Below, piece after piece: positions 9,795 through 23,900 of a stretch of 64,000 bases of DNA. The DNA is from Hormiphora californensis (lineage: Eukaryota > Ctenophora > Tentaculata > Cydippida > Pleurobrachiidae): NCBI GenBank assembly GCA_020137815.1, contig CM035352.1, positions 2,797,131 to 2,861,130 on the forward strand, in the 5' to 3' direction. Made by a program: the position numbers and the translations under genes. Position 1 is the first letter of the stretch. The number at the start of each line of letters is the position of its first letter. The notes below the pieces were generated by a model. The model was not told the DNA's origin and did no database searches. It saw only the letters and a list, made by a program, of their open reading frames with translations.

Positions 9795-12700
9795 ATGTCT
9801 GATGATGACTATATGTGCGATACAGATGAAGACTACGATCTTCAGTATAGTGATGAAGAGGAGGAAGATGAGGAAGATAGTGTGTTAGAGAACCAGTATT
9901 ACCAGAGCAAAGCCACCAAGGAGGACTCACTAACGGTACATACCTCCTAGCATATCCCCTATCATCTCCCGCTAGTTTTTGGGTTTGGACTACTACTGCA
10001 CACCCCTCTAGTACTCACACTATAGGTTGAGAGTACAAGAGTGGGGGGATGCTATCGCTAAAAAGTAAAAATGTTTCATGTTCTATTGTTCAGGACGCCT
10101 TGGAAGGCTTTGCTAAGGTGATAGAACTCCAGACGGAGCAAGGAGAGTGGGGATTCAAAGCACTGAAACAGATGTTAAAAATAAACTTTAAATTAGGTGA
10201 GTGAGATATATCTCCGTTTTAGATATCCCCGTACAGATCTCCTTCAGTAATATAATGGGGTTACAAATAGTTAACACCCAATCCCAGGAAGTTATGATGA
10301 GATGATGATACGATACCGGGAACTCCTTACCTACATTAAGAGTGCAGTGACCCGGAATCACAGTGAGAAAAGCATCAACTCTATCTTGGATTACGTCTCA
10401 GTCAGTAAAAACGTACGTTCATGATATTCTTGTTTAATTCTTCCGTTGTCAGATCCGTCGCTGTTAACCTAGTCATTGCGGCTGCTACTACTTTCGGGCT
10501 GATCATCCTCCAGATGCAGCAATCACAATCAACTAATTATACAGTTCTTACAAACCCCTTGTTGTGCACGAAATATAGTATAGCTAGGTAACTCGTTTTA
10601 ACGATATAATTCCTCACTTTTCAGATGGTACTGCTGCAGGAGCTTTATGAGACTACTTTAGTAGCCCTTCAGCAGGCTAGAAATGAGCGGCTCTGGTTCA
10701 AAACCAATACCAAGCTAGGTATGTGAACCCCCTAATACTGGTTTACCTTGATCGTATCGACACTCACTGCCAAGAGTTAGAACAAGGTTTACCAATACAC
10801 ATCACATATCCTTTCAGGGAAGTTATATTTTGACCTGAGAGAATTTTGCCAGTTACAAAAAGTGATCAAGGAATTACATGCAGCGTGCAAAAACCAGGAT
10901 GGTACTGATGATCAAAAGAAAGGTATTTGAAAATTAGGGCACAACCACCCCCCCCCCCCCTCCAATCACCATCGCTCATATTTTGTGAATTTCTTCTGTA
11001 CTATTTCAACCTTACATGTTGTTTTATCCATCACCACTACATTGATAGACAGTTGACAGTTGCAGTACTGGTTATAGCTGTAATTACAGCCACTTCAGGT
11101 AGTTCTGTGGGGCAGGTCATGTCACACTATTGGGAGGTTTAACAACGTAAGGCGCCATTCCTCACAAGTAGGGGTCTGTGCGCGGTGCGCGCGCTTAGTA
11201 GCACTCACTCTGTCTCACACACGCAACGAGCACACGGCTTTTTTGAAGACGCATCGTTTTGGGCGGCTTAAAAGTAATATAAACTCTGTTTAACAGCATA
11301 AAAACAAAAGTAAAAAACATCAGCAAGTACTAGTTTTTCTATTAATTTTAAGTATGTTTCTCTGACTATCGTCTTTAGAAGGCCCTGGTACTGATGTATT
11401 TCTCCGCACTAAATCAGGACTAGCAGGAGATATATCTGTTGGGACACCCACTGAGGCCACACAGGAGGGTTGGCCACCCACCTGAGGGACATAAAGAAGT
11501 TAACATTTTGAGAGGGAACAAACTATTCATAGAATCTCAAAAAAGTAATTGGAGCATAGTTACTTACCCTAAATTTACGGATGCTCTTTTTCACAACACT
11601 CCCTATAGCGTCATCATACAGCAAGGGATTAATAACAGAGTTTATTGGCAGTAGAATGGTAGAAAATAGGGAATACCAAGGCTGGGCATCTAGTATCTCC
11701 CCATAGTGCAACAAACACACTATAGTAAAGGGTACCCATGTTAGAAAGTCTGTCAGGATTATAACCCCTACTTTGATCTGCAGCACCCTGTTTCTCTTCC
11801 TGCCTAGTTCCGAGGTCGAGCTGGTCTTAGCGTAACTGTAGACCATCAGGTAGCACACTGAGATGATGACAAAACAGGTGAAGTCGAGGATTAGGACGAA
11901 GAGGGAGAAGCTGACTTGGGAGTCGGTGGATTGTACTAGGTACTTGAAGAGGCAAACCCCAGAGTTTCCGTAGAAATGAACTTTTTCACCTTCCACCGCT
12001 GAAGAAGAAATAGAGATTTAGTGGGGATTTAATTGGATGTCATAGTTTGGTTAAATGGTATATAAGTATCTTTAGTTTTGACTTAACTGTTCTGAATGAC
12101 TGACCACTAACAAAAACACTAACAAATCCACTAACATTTAGTAAGACTTACTGCGGGTGTGTTTAGCCTTGTTGGAGCTGTTAAACATGCCATTAACAAA
12201 GTACCGGATATCATCCCAGGGCAGGTTCCCCTCTGTCGAGAACCTTCCATGGTACCCCCTCATGACATCATAGTGTTTAGTCTTGGTGACACTAGCGGTA
12301 AACAGGGGTATCCCCTCATAGTACAAACCGTTCACAAAGACGTCTTCCCAAGCTGTCACCAAGGGAACGAGAGCTATGAAAAGGGAGAGTGACACCACTA
12401 ATATCACCACTAGAGATAGTCTGACACGGGAACTGACTGCATTGATTGTCAGCCTGTCGTTAGTTTTTAGTGTTACTGTTTCCAGTCTGTACATGCTGAA
12501 GAATGTCATTGCAAAGAGGGACAGTTGAGATGCAGCTGTTGAGATGACCCCTAATGCTGCACACTGATCACTAATCAGCCACTTGAACCTATCCCTACAG
12601 TACTGTTCTCCCATCAAGGCATCCTTGATCGATATCCAGAGGAGGTAGACCCCCATTAGTAGATCTCCAAGTGCAATTAACAACACCATTAGTGACGTCA

Positions 12701-15700
12701 TAGCAACCCTGTACAGTTTGATCCTCTTCCAATTACCCAGATTCTTAACAATGTTGATAGTATTGAAGAACACTGAGAATCCTCCCATTGCCCAGCTAAC
12801 AACCTTCAGACTCAGCCTCTCCAGTATCTCTCTATCTCCACAATCTGCGTTACATTCGTCCCCATAGTCATCACAATCAAACTGTTTATCACACTTGTAA
12901 CTGATGGGGATATATTCCGCTCCCTCGCTGTTACCACACTTGAAGTTGTTGATACAGTGTTCCTCGTCACTACCATCACCACAATCATTCACCAGGTTAC
13001 AGACCTTCTCAAACGGGATACAATCCCCGTTGTCACAGAGAAAATGGTCGTCATAGTAACGAAGTTCCCCGTACCGCTGGACTTTCTCCAACAGGGTCAT
13101 TTGGTTGTCTGGTCGGATTGAGTAAACTGAACTCTTCTTCAGATTGGCACATGAGTCATGGGACTGTTTAGATGTATCAATAGGGCATGTAATGTTGTTC
13201 TCACACATTCCCATACAGGCCAGGTAGACATAGTTCTCGCCAAAGTGATGGCTGCAATCGAAGGTCCGGCCCACAGGCACCATAATCTCAATATCAGTCA
13301 CACCGAATGCCTTCACCCTCTCCCTTATCTTACTCTCGCACTCCCCATCAAACCTGGTCCTCCACTCATCCATTCCTTTGAAACAGTGAGGCAGGATCTT
13401 GTGATCCAATTTGAAGGATGGTTTTATTGTGTTCCAAGTGTCAGGTTGGCGTCGTGCCAGATCACACAACTCGTTCTCAAAGGAGCACGTGTTGATCCTA
13501 TCACATAACTCACTCATCTTTATAAAGCCCTCCTCGTTGGGACATATCAGGGTTTTCTCGCATGTTGCCCCCTCCCGGGGTTCCACATAGAATCTCAGTG
13601 TGTACGTAACATCACACCTCAGCCACTCACTCTCATTTTCATCACTCCCATTTACACAATCCTGGACCCCATCCATAACCCAGGACATGGGTATAGGTAG
13701 TGGTATACTGGCCAGTATCCCTGCTGTCTGGTTCACCCTCCTAACACACATCTTCTCTATGGTATGGTCCCCACAACCCATCTCGTCTCCCCCATTATCA
13801 CAATCCCAAGCACCATCACACAGGTGATTCTTATGCTGCCGACAATCCACCTCAGCATCAACGCAGATGTTCTGATACCCATCTGCACAGAGGGAGTAAT
13901 TCTGGCATATTGCCATGGTGGACAGATTCAGCTGGTTGCCATGGTAACCATGGTTACCAGTACACACGGTGGCAATACGGCTCAGGTCGGTGCAGTTGAT
14001 CTGGTCTCTCCCGTCATCACACACGTTGACACCCCACTCAGACAATGGAGGCTGGCAGATCTGTTGGGGTACAAGTTGTCTTGTGTAGGACTCTGATTTG
14101 TAGTTGAACTCGCAGCTCCTGTTTAGTTTCAGATGCTCTGTTCTGCACCACGACCACATTTCACTCTTCTCCTGAGTTTCTCCCGGACACACTGTTGTCC
14201 GAAGGTACACAATATCGTCAGGGATACAAAGAACTACACTGTGTGTATAGGTCCAGTTGGCTCCGCTGGTGTTGCAGTCCCAGCCGTAGTTGACCCCGTT
14301 ACAACTACCCTCGTCTACACAGTCGCTGCAGTCACAGTTTAGATCGCACACCTGGAAAGTCAGTCTTGAATGTTACGTCAGTCTTGAATGTTACGTGATT
14401 GGTGACTCTTGACAACTTGGATGTGCTAGGAAGTACATGACTCTTGGATGTGCAATGTGCAGTACATGACAGGCCAGTGATCCTTACCTGGCTCATTTTA
14501 ATATCTCGGTAAATGTCACTTTCACTCTTGTTGCACCGGAACATTGTCTCCTGCTCCACAGCTGTAGACTCAGCCGAAATTTCAAGTTGACATTCAAAGT
14601 TCTCCGTTATGTCCGTGTTCAAGCATGTCTCATCTGCGTTACACAAGTATTTATTGTTGACGTATGAACCAGCTCCATACAGTTGCAGTCCACTTGGATC
14701 ATAGCAGACAAATGTACCACATTGCATTATGTAGCTGTCATTACTGGAGTCTTCAGCGTATTCGTTGCAGACACCTGGGAATGGAAAATATTAGTCAGAT
14801 AGCCGCAGAATCAAGCCAGGTAGCCCGGCCGGATGAAGCATGAGCAGCAGAATCTGTCCTATTTGAGGGTTTTGTGAGCTTAAAACATCCACAACTCTCA
14901 AACCTTTCTCGGTTCCGTGCCCGCAGGGTTGGTAGAATGTGGTATCTCCAGGACAAGCTCTATCATAACCCTGGAGGAAGCACTTAAAGAAAGAACCCAC
15001 TGCTGCATAAAAATCAACCTCAGAATTAGGGCACCTGCGGGAGGAGACAACTGTTGGGATGTGAAAACTCTGAACTCAAGGTGCCTTTTACTGTGTGTAG
15101 TTATTGTAGCAGTTTAGTCGATACAAGCCGCATACCTGAACCAGTCGACGTCGTCATAGTAACACACGTATTTCAGGTATCCAGGATGATCCTCTCCTAC
15201 TCCAATTTCTTTTGTCGTACAGTTCTTCAGTTGATCATCTGAAGGGAAATTTAGTGAATAAAGTCTGATTTTATTGAAGTTGTCACCCCAAACTACATTA
15301 TATTTAGTGAATGATAGTTGAAAACAGAATATGATGGCTGTAAATTAAACACTGCACTGGGGACTATAACTGTTGATACTGGGTACATTTGGTTTCATGT
15401 TTACCTCTGGGATGGTTCAGCATGGAGAATTTGGTGTTTTTAGATAGCATCCAAGCAACGTTACCAGTTTGCCAATAGGTCTTTGATTGAACAGTCCGGT
15501 ACAATATGCCATACGAGCTCAGCTCTACCTAAACAATTTATCTTCTTAGTTTCCGTCCGGATTCTTCATTTATTCGATTAAGGCTAGAGGGTCGAGGGGT
15601 CTAAAACAGGGTGTGAACTGCATGTCGTGTTTGCTAGTCGCGAGCGCGCTTGCGAGACAAGCAAACACGTCAAGGTTCATTAACAAGCATGCTGCTCAGT

Positions 15701-18700
15701 CATTTTAGATTTAATACACAATGTAAGGATACCATGTAATAGGTGAGACTCTTGCCGTCAGGCGTCACCCTCGTTCAAGTCCCGTGAAAAACGGAGCAGT
15801 ACACGCAAACTGATGCCCATTTTCCTCGCGTGACCCCGATTCAGCAGTTTGAGACACCAACTCTTTAGGGGGCCATATCTCAGGAACCAGACAAGATAGG
15901 AAAAATCGCCGTCTAACGAGGCGTACAGTTTTTAATCTAGTTTACCACTGTACCGGCCGTTTCACTCTCCGACCTAAAACAAAAATCGCAACCCCACAAA
16001 ACTTCAAAATAATGAAATTCGCATCTCGCATGTCGTGTTGCATGTCGTGTTGCATGTCGTGTCATGTTATTGACGCGCTCGCGTTCAACTCTCACACAGC
16101 AGCTGCAGAACATGGTGGGAAACATCGAGGAGTAGAGAGAGGGTCGGTGCCGAATCAAATATTTCTTGATCTTGATCTAATCCATCTCTCAGCTATCCTA
16201 CCCCTCATCAACTCGATCTCTCAGCTACCCTACCCCTCATCTACTCCATCTTTCAGCTACCCTACCCCTCATCTACTCCATCTTTCAGCTACCCTACCCC
16301 TTATCTAGTCCATCTCTCAGCTACCCTACTCCTCATCTACTCCATCTCTCAGCTTCCCTATTAGGGAAGCATAGAGATGGAAACGATTAGGGGTAGGGAA
16401 TCCCTATCCATAATCGTTTCCATCTCTATGCTTCCCTAGCCCTCATCAACTCCATCTTTCAGCTACCCTACCCCTAATCTAGTCCATCTCTCCGCTACCC
16501 TACTCCTCATCTACTCCATCTCTCAGATACCCTACCTCCCATTTACTCCATCTCTCAGCTTACCTACCTCCCATTTACTCCATATCTCAGCTTCCCTACC
16601 TGCCATTTACTCCATCTTTCAGATACCCTACCTCCCATTTACTCCATCTCTCAGCTTACCTACCTCCCATTTACTCCATCTCTCAGCTTCCCTACCTCCC
16701 ATTTACTCCATCTCTCAGCTTCCCTACCTCCCATTTACTCCATCTCTCAGCTACCCAACCTCCCATTCACTCCATCTATCAGCTACCCTACCTCCCATTT
16801 ACTCCATCTCTCAGCTTCCCTACCTCCCATTTACTCCATCTCTCAGCTTCCCTACCTCCCATTTACTCCATCTCTCAGCTTACCTACCTCCCATTTACTC
16901 CATATCTCAGCTTCCCTACCTGCCATTTACTCCATCTTTCAGATACCCTACCTCCCATTTACTCCATCTCTCAGCTTACCTACCTCCCATTTACTCCATC
17001 TCTCAGCTTCCCTACCTCCCATTTACTCCATCGCTCAGCTTCCCTACCTCCCATTTACTCCATCTCTCAGCTACCCAACCTCCCATTCACTCCATCTATC
17101 AGCTTCCCTACCTCCCATTTACTCCATCTCTCAGATTCCCTACCTCCCATTTACTCCATCCCTCAGATTCCCTACCTCCCATTTACTCCATCTCTCAGCT
17201 TCCCTACCTCCCATTTACTCCATCTTTCAGCTACGGAGCTACCCAACCTCCCATTCACTCCATCTATCAGCTACCCTACCTCCCATTTACTCCATCTCTC
17301 AGCTTCCCTACCTGCCATTTACTCCATCTCTCAGCTTCCCTACCTCCCATTTACTCCATCCCTCAGCTTACCTACCTCCCATTTACTCCATATCTCAGCT
17401 TCCCTACCTGCCATTTACTCCATCTTTCAGATACCCTACCTCCCATTTACTCCATCTCTCAGCTTACCTACCTCCCATTTACTCCATCTCTCAGCTTCCC
17501 TACCTCCCATTTACTCCATCCCTCAGCTTCCCTATCTCCCATTTACTCCATCTCTCAGCTACCCAACCTCCCATTCACTCCATCTATCAGCTACCCTACC
17601 TCCCATTTACTCCATCTCTCAGCTTCCCTACCTCCCATTTACTCCATCCCTCAGCTTCCCTACCTCCCATTTACTCCATCTCTCAGCTTCCCTACCTCCC
17701 ATTTACTCCATCTCTCAGCTACCCAACCTCCCATTCACTCCATCTATCAGCTACCCTACCTCCCATTTACTCCATCTCTCAGCTTCCCTACCTCCCATTT
17801 ACTCCATCCCTCAGCTTCCCTACCTCCCATTTACTCCATCCCTGCCTCCCATTTACTCCATCTCTCAGCTACCCTACCTCCCATTCACTCCATCTCTCAG
17901 CTACCCTACCACCCATTTACTCCATCTCTCAGCTTCCCTACCTCCCATTTACTCCATCTCTCAGCTTCCCTACCTCCCATTTACTCCATCTCTCATTTAT
18001 CCTAACATTCCTACCCCTGAGAGATGGAGTAAATGGGAGGTAGGGAAGCTGAGAGATGGAGTAAATGGGAGGTAGGGAAGCTGAGAGATGGAGTAAATGT
18101 GAGGTAGGAAAGCTGAGAGATGGAGTAAATGGGTGGTAGGGTAGCTGAGAGATAGATATAGAGTAAATGGGAGGTAGGGAAGCTGAGAGATGGAGTAAAT
18201 GGAAGGTAAGGTAGCTGAGAGATGGAGTAAATGGGAGGTAGGGAAGCTGAGAGATGGAGTAAATGGGAGGTAGGGTAGCTGAGAGATGGAGTAAATGGGA
18301 GATAGGGAAGCTGAGAGATGAAGTAAATGGGAGGTAGGGTAGCTGAGAGATGGAGTAAATGAGAGGTAGGGAAGCTGAGAAATGGAGTAAATGGGAGGTA
18401 GGGTAGCTGAGAGATGGAGTAAATGGGAGGTAGGGAAGCTGAGAGATGGATCAAATGGGAGGTAGGGTAGCTGAGGGATGGAGTAAATGGGAGGTAGGGA
18501 AGCTGAGAGATGGAGTAAATGGGAGGTAGGTAAGCTAAGAGATGGAGTAAATGGGAGGTAGGGTATCTGAGAGATGGAGTAAATGGCAGGTAGGGAAGCT
18601 GAGATATGGAGTAAATGGGAGGTAGGAAAGCTGAGAGATGGAGTAAATGGGTGGTAGGGTAGCTGAGAGATGGAGTAAATGGGAGGTAGGTAAGCTGAGA

Positions 18701-20916
18701 GATGGAGTAAATGGGAGGTAGGGTAGCTGAGAGATGGAGTAAATGGGAGGTAGGGAAGCTGAGAGATGGAGTAAATGGGAGGTAGGGAAGCTGAGAGATG
18801 GAGTAAATGGGAGGTAGGGTAGCTGAGAGATGGAGTAAATGGGAGGTAGGGTAGCTGAGAGATGGAGTAGATGAGGAGTAGGGTAGCGGAGAGATGGACT
18901 AGATTAGGGGTAGGGTAGCTGAAAGATGGAGTTGATGAGGGCTAGGGAAGCATAGAGATGGAAACGATTATGGATAGGGATTCCCTACCCCTAATCGTTT
19001 CCATCTCTATGCTTCCCTAATAGGGAAGCTGAGAGATGGAGTAGATGAGGAGTAGGGTAGCTGAGAGATGGACTAGATAAGGGGTAGGGTAGCTGAAAGA
19101 TGGAGTAGATGAGGGGTAGGGTAGCTGAAAGATGGAGTAGATGAGGGGTAGGGTAGCTGAGAGATCGAGTTGATGAGGGGTAGGATAGCTGAGAGATGGA
19201 GTAGATCAAGATCAAGAAATATTTGATTCGGCACCGACCCTCTCTCTACTCCTCGATGTTTCCCGCCATGTTCTGCAGCTGCTGTGTGAGAGTTGAACGC
19301 GAGCGCGTCAATAACATGACACGACATGCAACACGACATGCAACACGACATGCGAGATGCGAATTTCATTATTTTGAAGTTTTGTGGGGTTGCGATTTTT
19401 GTTTTAGGTCGGAGAGTGAAACGGCCGGTACAGTGGTAAACTAGATTAAAAACTGTACGCCTCGTTAGACGGCGATTTTTCCTATCTTGTCTGGTTCCTG
19501 AGATATGGCCCCCTAAAGAGTTGGTGTCTCAAACTGCTGAATCGGGGTCACGCGAGGAAAATGGGCATCAGTTTGCGTGTACTGCTCCGTTTTTCACGGG
19601 ACTTGAACGAGGGTGACGGCAAGAGTCTCACCTATTACATGGTATCCTTACATTGTGTATTAAATCTAAAATGACTGAGCAGCATGCTTGTTAATGAACC
19701 TTGACGTGTTTGCTTGTCTCGCAAGCGCGCTCGCGACTAGCAAACACGACATGCAGTTCACACCCTGTAAAAACCGACTGTGATTCCTGCTATTCTTACC
19801 TCATTGTTATTGAGATGTGTTACAGCTGCCCTATAGTCCTGGTCATCCATGTAGCTATCTAGTGTTGCATTACTAGACTCTGTGAAGTTACTAAGGGCTG
19901 TAGTGTTGTACACTATGTGTCGGAGTATTGCAACGTTAGATGCCCCAATACAAGATGAGAACTGCACTGATGCTAGGGTGTGACTGGTATTTGATAGAGT
20001 CCAGTTGGAATCGTGCTTAGACAGAACCCATTCCGTATCCTGCAAAACATTGGTTGATAAGTTTTAGTGCGGTCGTAGGACGTAGAAATTCGAATACTCA
20101 GACAGGGGAACCTCATGGATCTCACCCGCATCCGGGGGACGGCTTCCAAAAATGTTATAACAGTGTGTACCTGATCTGGGTAGTAAGGTACTTCCACTCC
20201 CTCACAATCTAACCCAGTTACTGTAACTGTGGAGTTAGTAACACGCTGGAACTCCACATGAAGTTGTATTCTCCTAGTTGTCATGGGAGTTAGTGTTATA
20301 GTTTCACCGAGGTTCATGGGCTGTAGCTTGAAGTGGAGGGGGAAGTCCTCTAGATTGTACGGTACATAGGTGGAGAGTTCGGGCGTTATCCAACCTACAA
20401 AGGAGGCTTTGTTAACGATGGTAACGATGTCACCGCAAAGGAGATGGAGATGATAGAAACGTATATCTGAGTCTACAGTGATCAGACATCTCTAAAATAG
20501 GGTGCTCACCAATGTATTCTGCGGTAGTGATCAACAGCAAGGAGAACAGGAGTGGTGGTAGCAACATACCTCCTCCACCTCCTTATAAGGGGGCGTCCTA
20601 CCGGGGGAATACTACTGCTGCCTATAGTATATAGGGATCGATAGATTAAATTGGAAAGTGCAAGTAAGAGACTAATATAATGGGGGATTGAAAGAGAAAG
20701 AAGAACTAACGGAAGAGAGAAGCAGCAAAGCATAAGTTCGCAGGCTCCGGAGGTAGGATAATGCTTAAATTGCAGAGATAGCTACAGAGAAATAAAGAAA
20801 TAAAAAGAGAGAGGGAGGTTGTTATAAGACGCTCAAATACGTATGAGACCTAACTAGGATTCACGGTTTCTATAGCAATGTTGTACTATACAGTGAGAAT
20901 TTTGACCATAGTGGTT

Positions 20917-20990
<74 letters not shown>

Positions 20991-23900
20991 TTTTTTTCCG
21001 AATATATGTCTTCCGGTTCTCTATTTCTACTTTTCAGTGGTGGGTTGAAGTTTATTGTGACGTGCAGTGTATTGCAAAAAGAGAGCTAATAACTTCCTGA
21101 TACCAAGGGATGCAAATCGCTGATCAGGAAATAGAAAGTAGGATGGTACGAACACCCTAAGATTAGGGCTGGTTTCGGCCCTGACCGGTAAAAAATTGTA
21201 GCAAGCTAATTCCTTCATGGTTTTCATCGTTCATTCCGGGTGATCCTCTAAGGGAAGGATACACAAACAAAATATTCAGAGGGCATAATAGCAGACATAT
21301 AGGATACATAATTATAGGTAGCAGACATTATAGGATATATTGGGAACAATAGTTTCAATTGTTTGGGTTACTTGATGCTAATGGGTCATGCAGGGGTCAT
21401 CATGCGCTGGCGTCACACACACCCCCACAAATATTAGCATATAAAGTGAGAGGAGACCCAAAACTGCAGCACAAAAGAGTTATAACAACCACCAAGCTCA
21501 TTGGACATGTGTAATGCTGAATACAATGCTGAACTAATGCATGTACAATTTAGTGTGAAAAGAGGCTGAATTAGAACTGCACGTGCACTCTTTATACAGC
21601 TGCATTGTCTTGACCAGACCCGAGAGTAGTTCAATCATTCTGCACCATATATCCTTTATCCATAATTCATCAGTGGGACATGGTGAATAGACCAAGTAAA
21701 ATGGAGTAGCAAAAAGCGGAAAGTTTTTAAAATAGAGAAGGCAGAAGTCGAAAGTGAAGGGACTGAATCAGGAGCAAAATCTGGGTGGCTGGTATTCAAA
21801 AAGTAAGGTACACGATGAACTACTTCATAAAATGCAGCTTAACAGATTGTTAAGGCCAGAGGGGGGGGTCCGAGGGTTTAAAAAGTCACTTTCGGCCTCT
21901 GGTCCGGCTCGAAGAGCCGGACCAGATGGTATGCTCAGAATGGATTTTGCGCGCACTGTTTCGAAGAAAAATGAGGTTAACTTTTGTCCAAAATCTAATG
22001 TTAACCTCATTTATCCATGAACCACAATAGCTACAAAGCTAAATTTAACACTGAATGAAAGATCTAGTTACAAGGTCAGCTCAAACGAAGTTTCAGACCT
22101 CTACACCTAATGGTTGGAAAGAAATCTGAGGTTAACTTGATCCTCAAAAACTATGTTTTTCTTGAATATCTCGGATGAAATTTGGGCCAGTCTTGTCCCT
22201 TTCATTTGACAACCACTCATCCGTTAACCTCAGAACTTGGCAGGGATGTTCCTTGGATGGTCCTCTACAAAAGTGATGTAGCGATTTTTGATATCTGCCC
22301 CCGTTCAAAAATTATGAGGTTAACAATAGAGCCCGGTCGGCTAAAAATGCACTGTTAACCTCATAATTTTTGAACGGGGGCCGATATCAAAAATCGCTAC
22401 ATCACTTTTGTAGAGGACCATCCAAGGAACATCCCTGCCAAGTTCTGAGGTTAACGGATGAGTGGTTGTCAAATGAAAGGGACAAGACTGGCCCAAATTT
22501 CATCCGAGATATTCAAGAAAAACATAGTTTTTGAGGATCAAGTTAACCTCAGATTTCTTTCCAACCATTAGGTGTAGAGGTCTGAAACTTCGTTTGAGCT
22601 GACCTTGTAACTAGATCTTTCATTCAGTGTTAAATTTAGCTTTGTAGCTATTGTGGTTCATGGATAAATGAGGTTAACATTAGATTTTGGACAAAAGTTA
22701 ACCTCATTTTTCTTCGAAACAGTGCGCGCAAAATCCATTCTGAGCATACCATCTGGTCCGGCTCTTCGAGCCGGACCAGAGGCCGAAAGTGACTTTTTAA
22801 ACCCTCGGACCCCCCCTCTGGCCTTAAAGTGTAGTTATAACATATGATGACATAGGTAACAGAACCTGGCATCTAGCTGCAACCTTCTCTAAACTTCTAC
22901 CTTACTTTATATTTTTCTGTTCTGTCAATTTATTGTAAAGTCATCTGCTAAATTGTCAATTAATATAATATTATCTTAATTAAAAGATGCAAATGAGTGG
23001 CGTGATGGTGATGATGTCCTATCCACACGTGCAAATAGTGGGGGGTTGTCAAGGAGGTGGCTTGGGAGGGGTATTGGAGGTGGGATACTGCACGTGCATG
23101 TTGTTTGTTGTTTATTGCGTGTTCCTGTGGCTGTTGTTGTTGGTGTTTTGGGATCTACTGCTGGGACCTCCATGATTGCCAAAGCCTTTCTACCTACGTA
23201 CCCCGTTGATTCTCTACACAGCTACAATTCTACGGATCTTTATCACCTGATTCTACATGTTATTCAGCGGGATTTCCCTTGATGTTTATCACCATGGCGC
23301 TCTACCACTCTACCAACCTCCGTATTCTTTACCCCGACATGGAGAGACGAAGAGTAAGAGGGGGGGGGGGACATAGAGTCGGGGGGGGGGGGGGGGGGGG
23401 GGGTGTTGTAGGACTTAACAATGGGCTTTCTAGTTAAAGCAAATAGGGAAATCCCATGTCCCGTTTTTTTACCAAATATGGCATTTTGCACGTGCAGGTT
23501 TAGGGGTGGAGTACTATAGCTGGAGTTGGGCCAGGGGTGGGAGCCGTTGCCAAGGATTGTTACTAATGTACTGCAGCTGCACGTGCAGCTGTTCTTGCGT
23601 TGTTTTTGTGTCACTGTTCCAGCTATTTATGCTCTCTTCAACAACCGTTGATATACGATTACGAAAGCGACAATTGGAGATCTCACCGCCATTCTCTATT
23701 TTTCCATACACTGAGGGGTTTAAATACAGCAACACCAAGAGAACTGAGAAGTGCAGAGATAATGAAAAAGACGTTGGAGGTTAGACAGAACCGGTGATCA
23801 ATCCCAGATGAATAATGCAAACAGATGAAACGCGAGGAGTTCTAAAACTCGCAGCGATCCCGCCTGAGCTCCTTTTACGGTACGGTGCATGTCAACAGTT

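Larger units (their letters stand above)
15607..19767. mobile_element. 4.16-kb foldback (FB-like) transposon with internal 30-bp tandem arrays, TAAAA target duplication
   Basis: The ends read CAGGGTGTGAACTGCATG and its reverse complement. TAAAA flanks both (15602-15606 and 19768-19772). Each arm has ~570 bp of unique sequence (15607-16176 and about 19200-19767, differing at only a few sites, such as 16113 against its partner). Next comes a tandem array of a 30-bp unit (TCTCAGCTTCCCTACCTCCC plus ATTTACTCCA), about 60 copies on the left. The array is inverted on the right (about 40 copies), meeting near 18000-18015. A small palindrome (16363-16438, mirrored near 18945-19020) is nested in each arm. 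There is no credible transposase. Drosophila FB elements have the same plan, long inverted repeats made of ~31-bp tandem units, but a 9-bp duplication. Confidence 0.9.

Noticed and set aside
12138-14351. Start of the nested receptor at the Met-like codon inside the long exon
   Set aside because: Upstream exons join in phase and lead to a clear signal peptide at 20567, so this is an internal exon.
15744-15800. tRNA-like B-box (GTTCAAGTCC) in both arms of the 4.16-kb foldback, suggesting a tRNA-derived SINE
   Set aside because: No matching A-box spacing and the surrounding bases do not make a T-arm stem or a cloverleaf.
18011-18454. 147-residue open frame and two identical 98-residue frames at 16012-16308 and 19073-19369
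   Set aside because: They are products of the satellite and inverted arms, with repetitive composition and no homology signal.
16177-19208. CRISPR-like array
   Set aside because: The 30-bp units are continuous tandem repeats with no unique spacers, lie in a transposon in an animal genome and have no cas genes.
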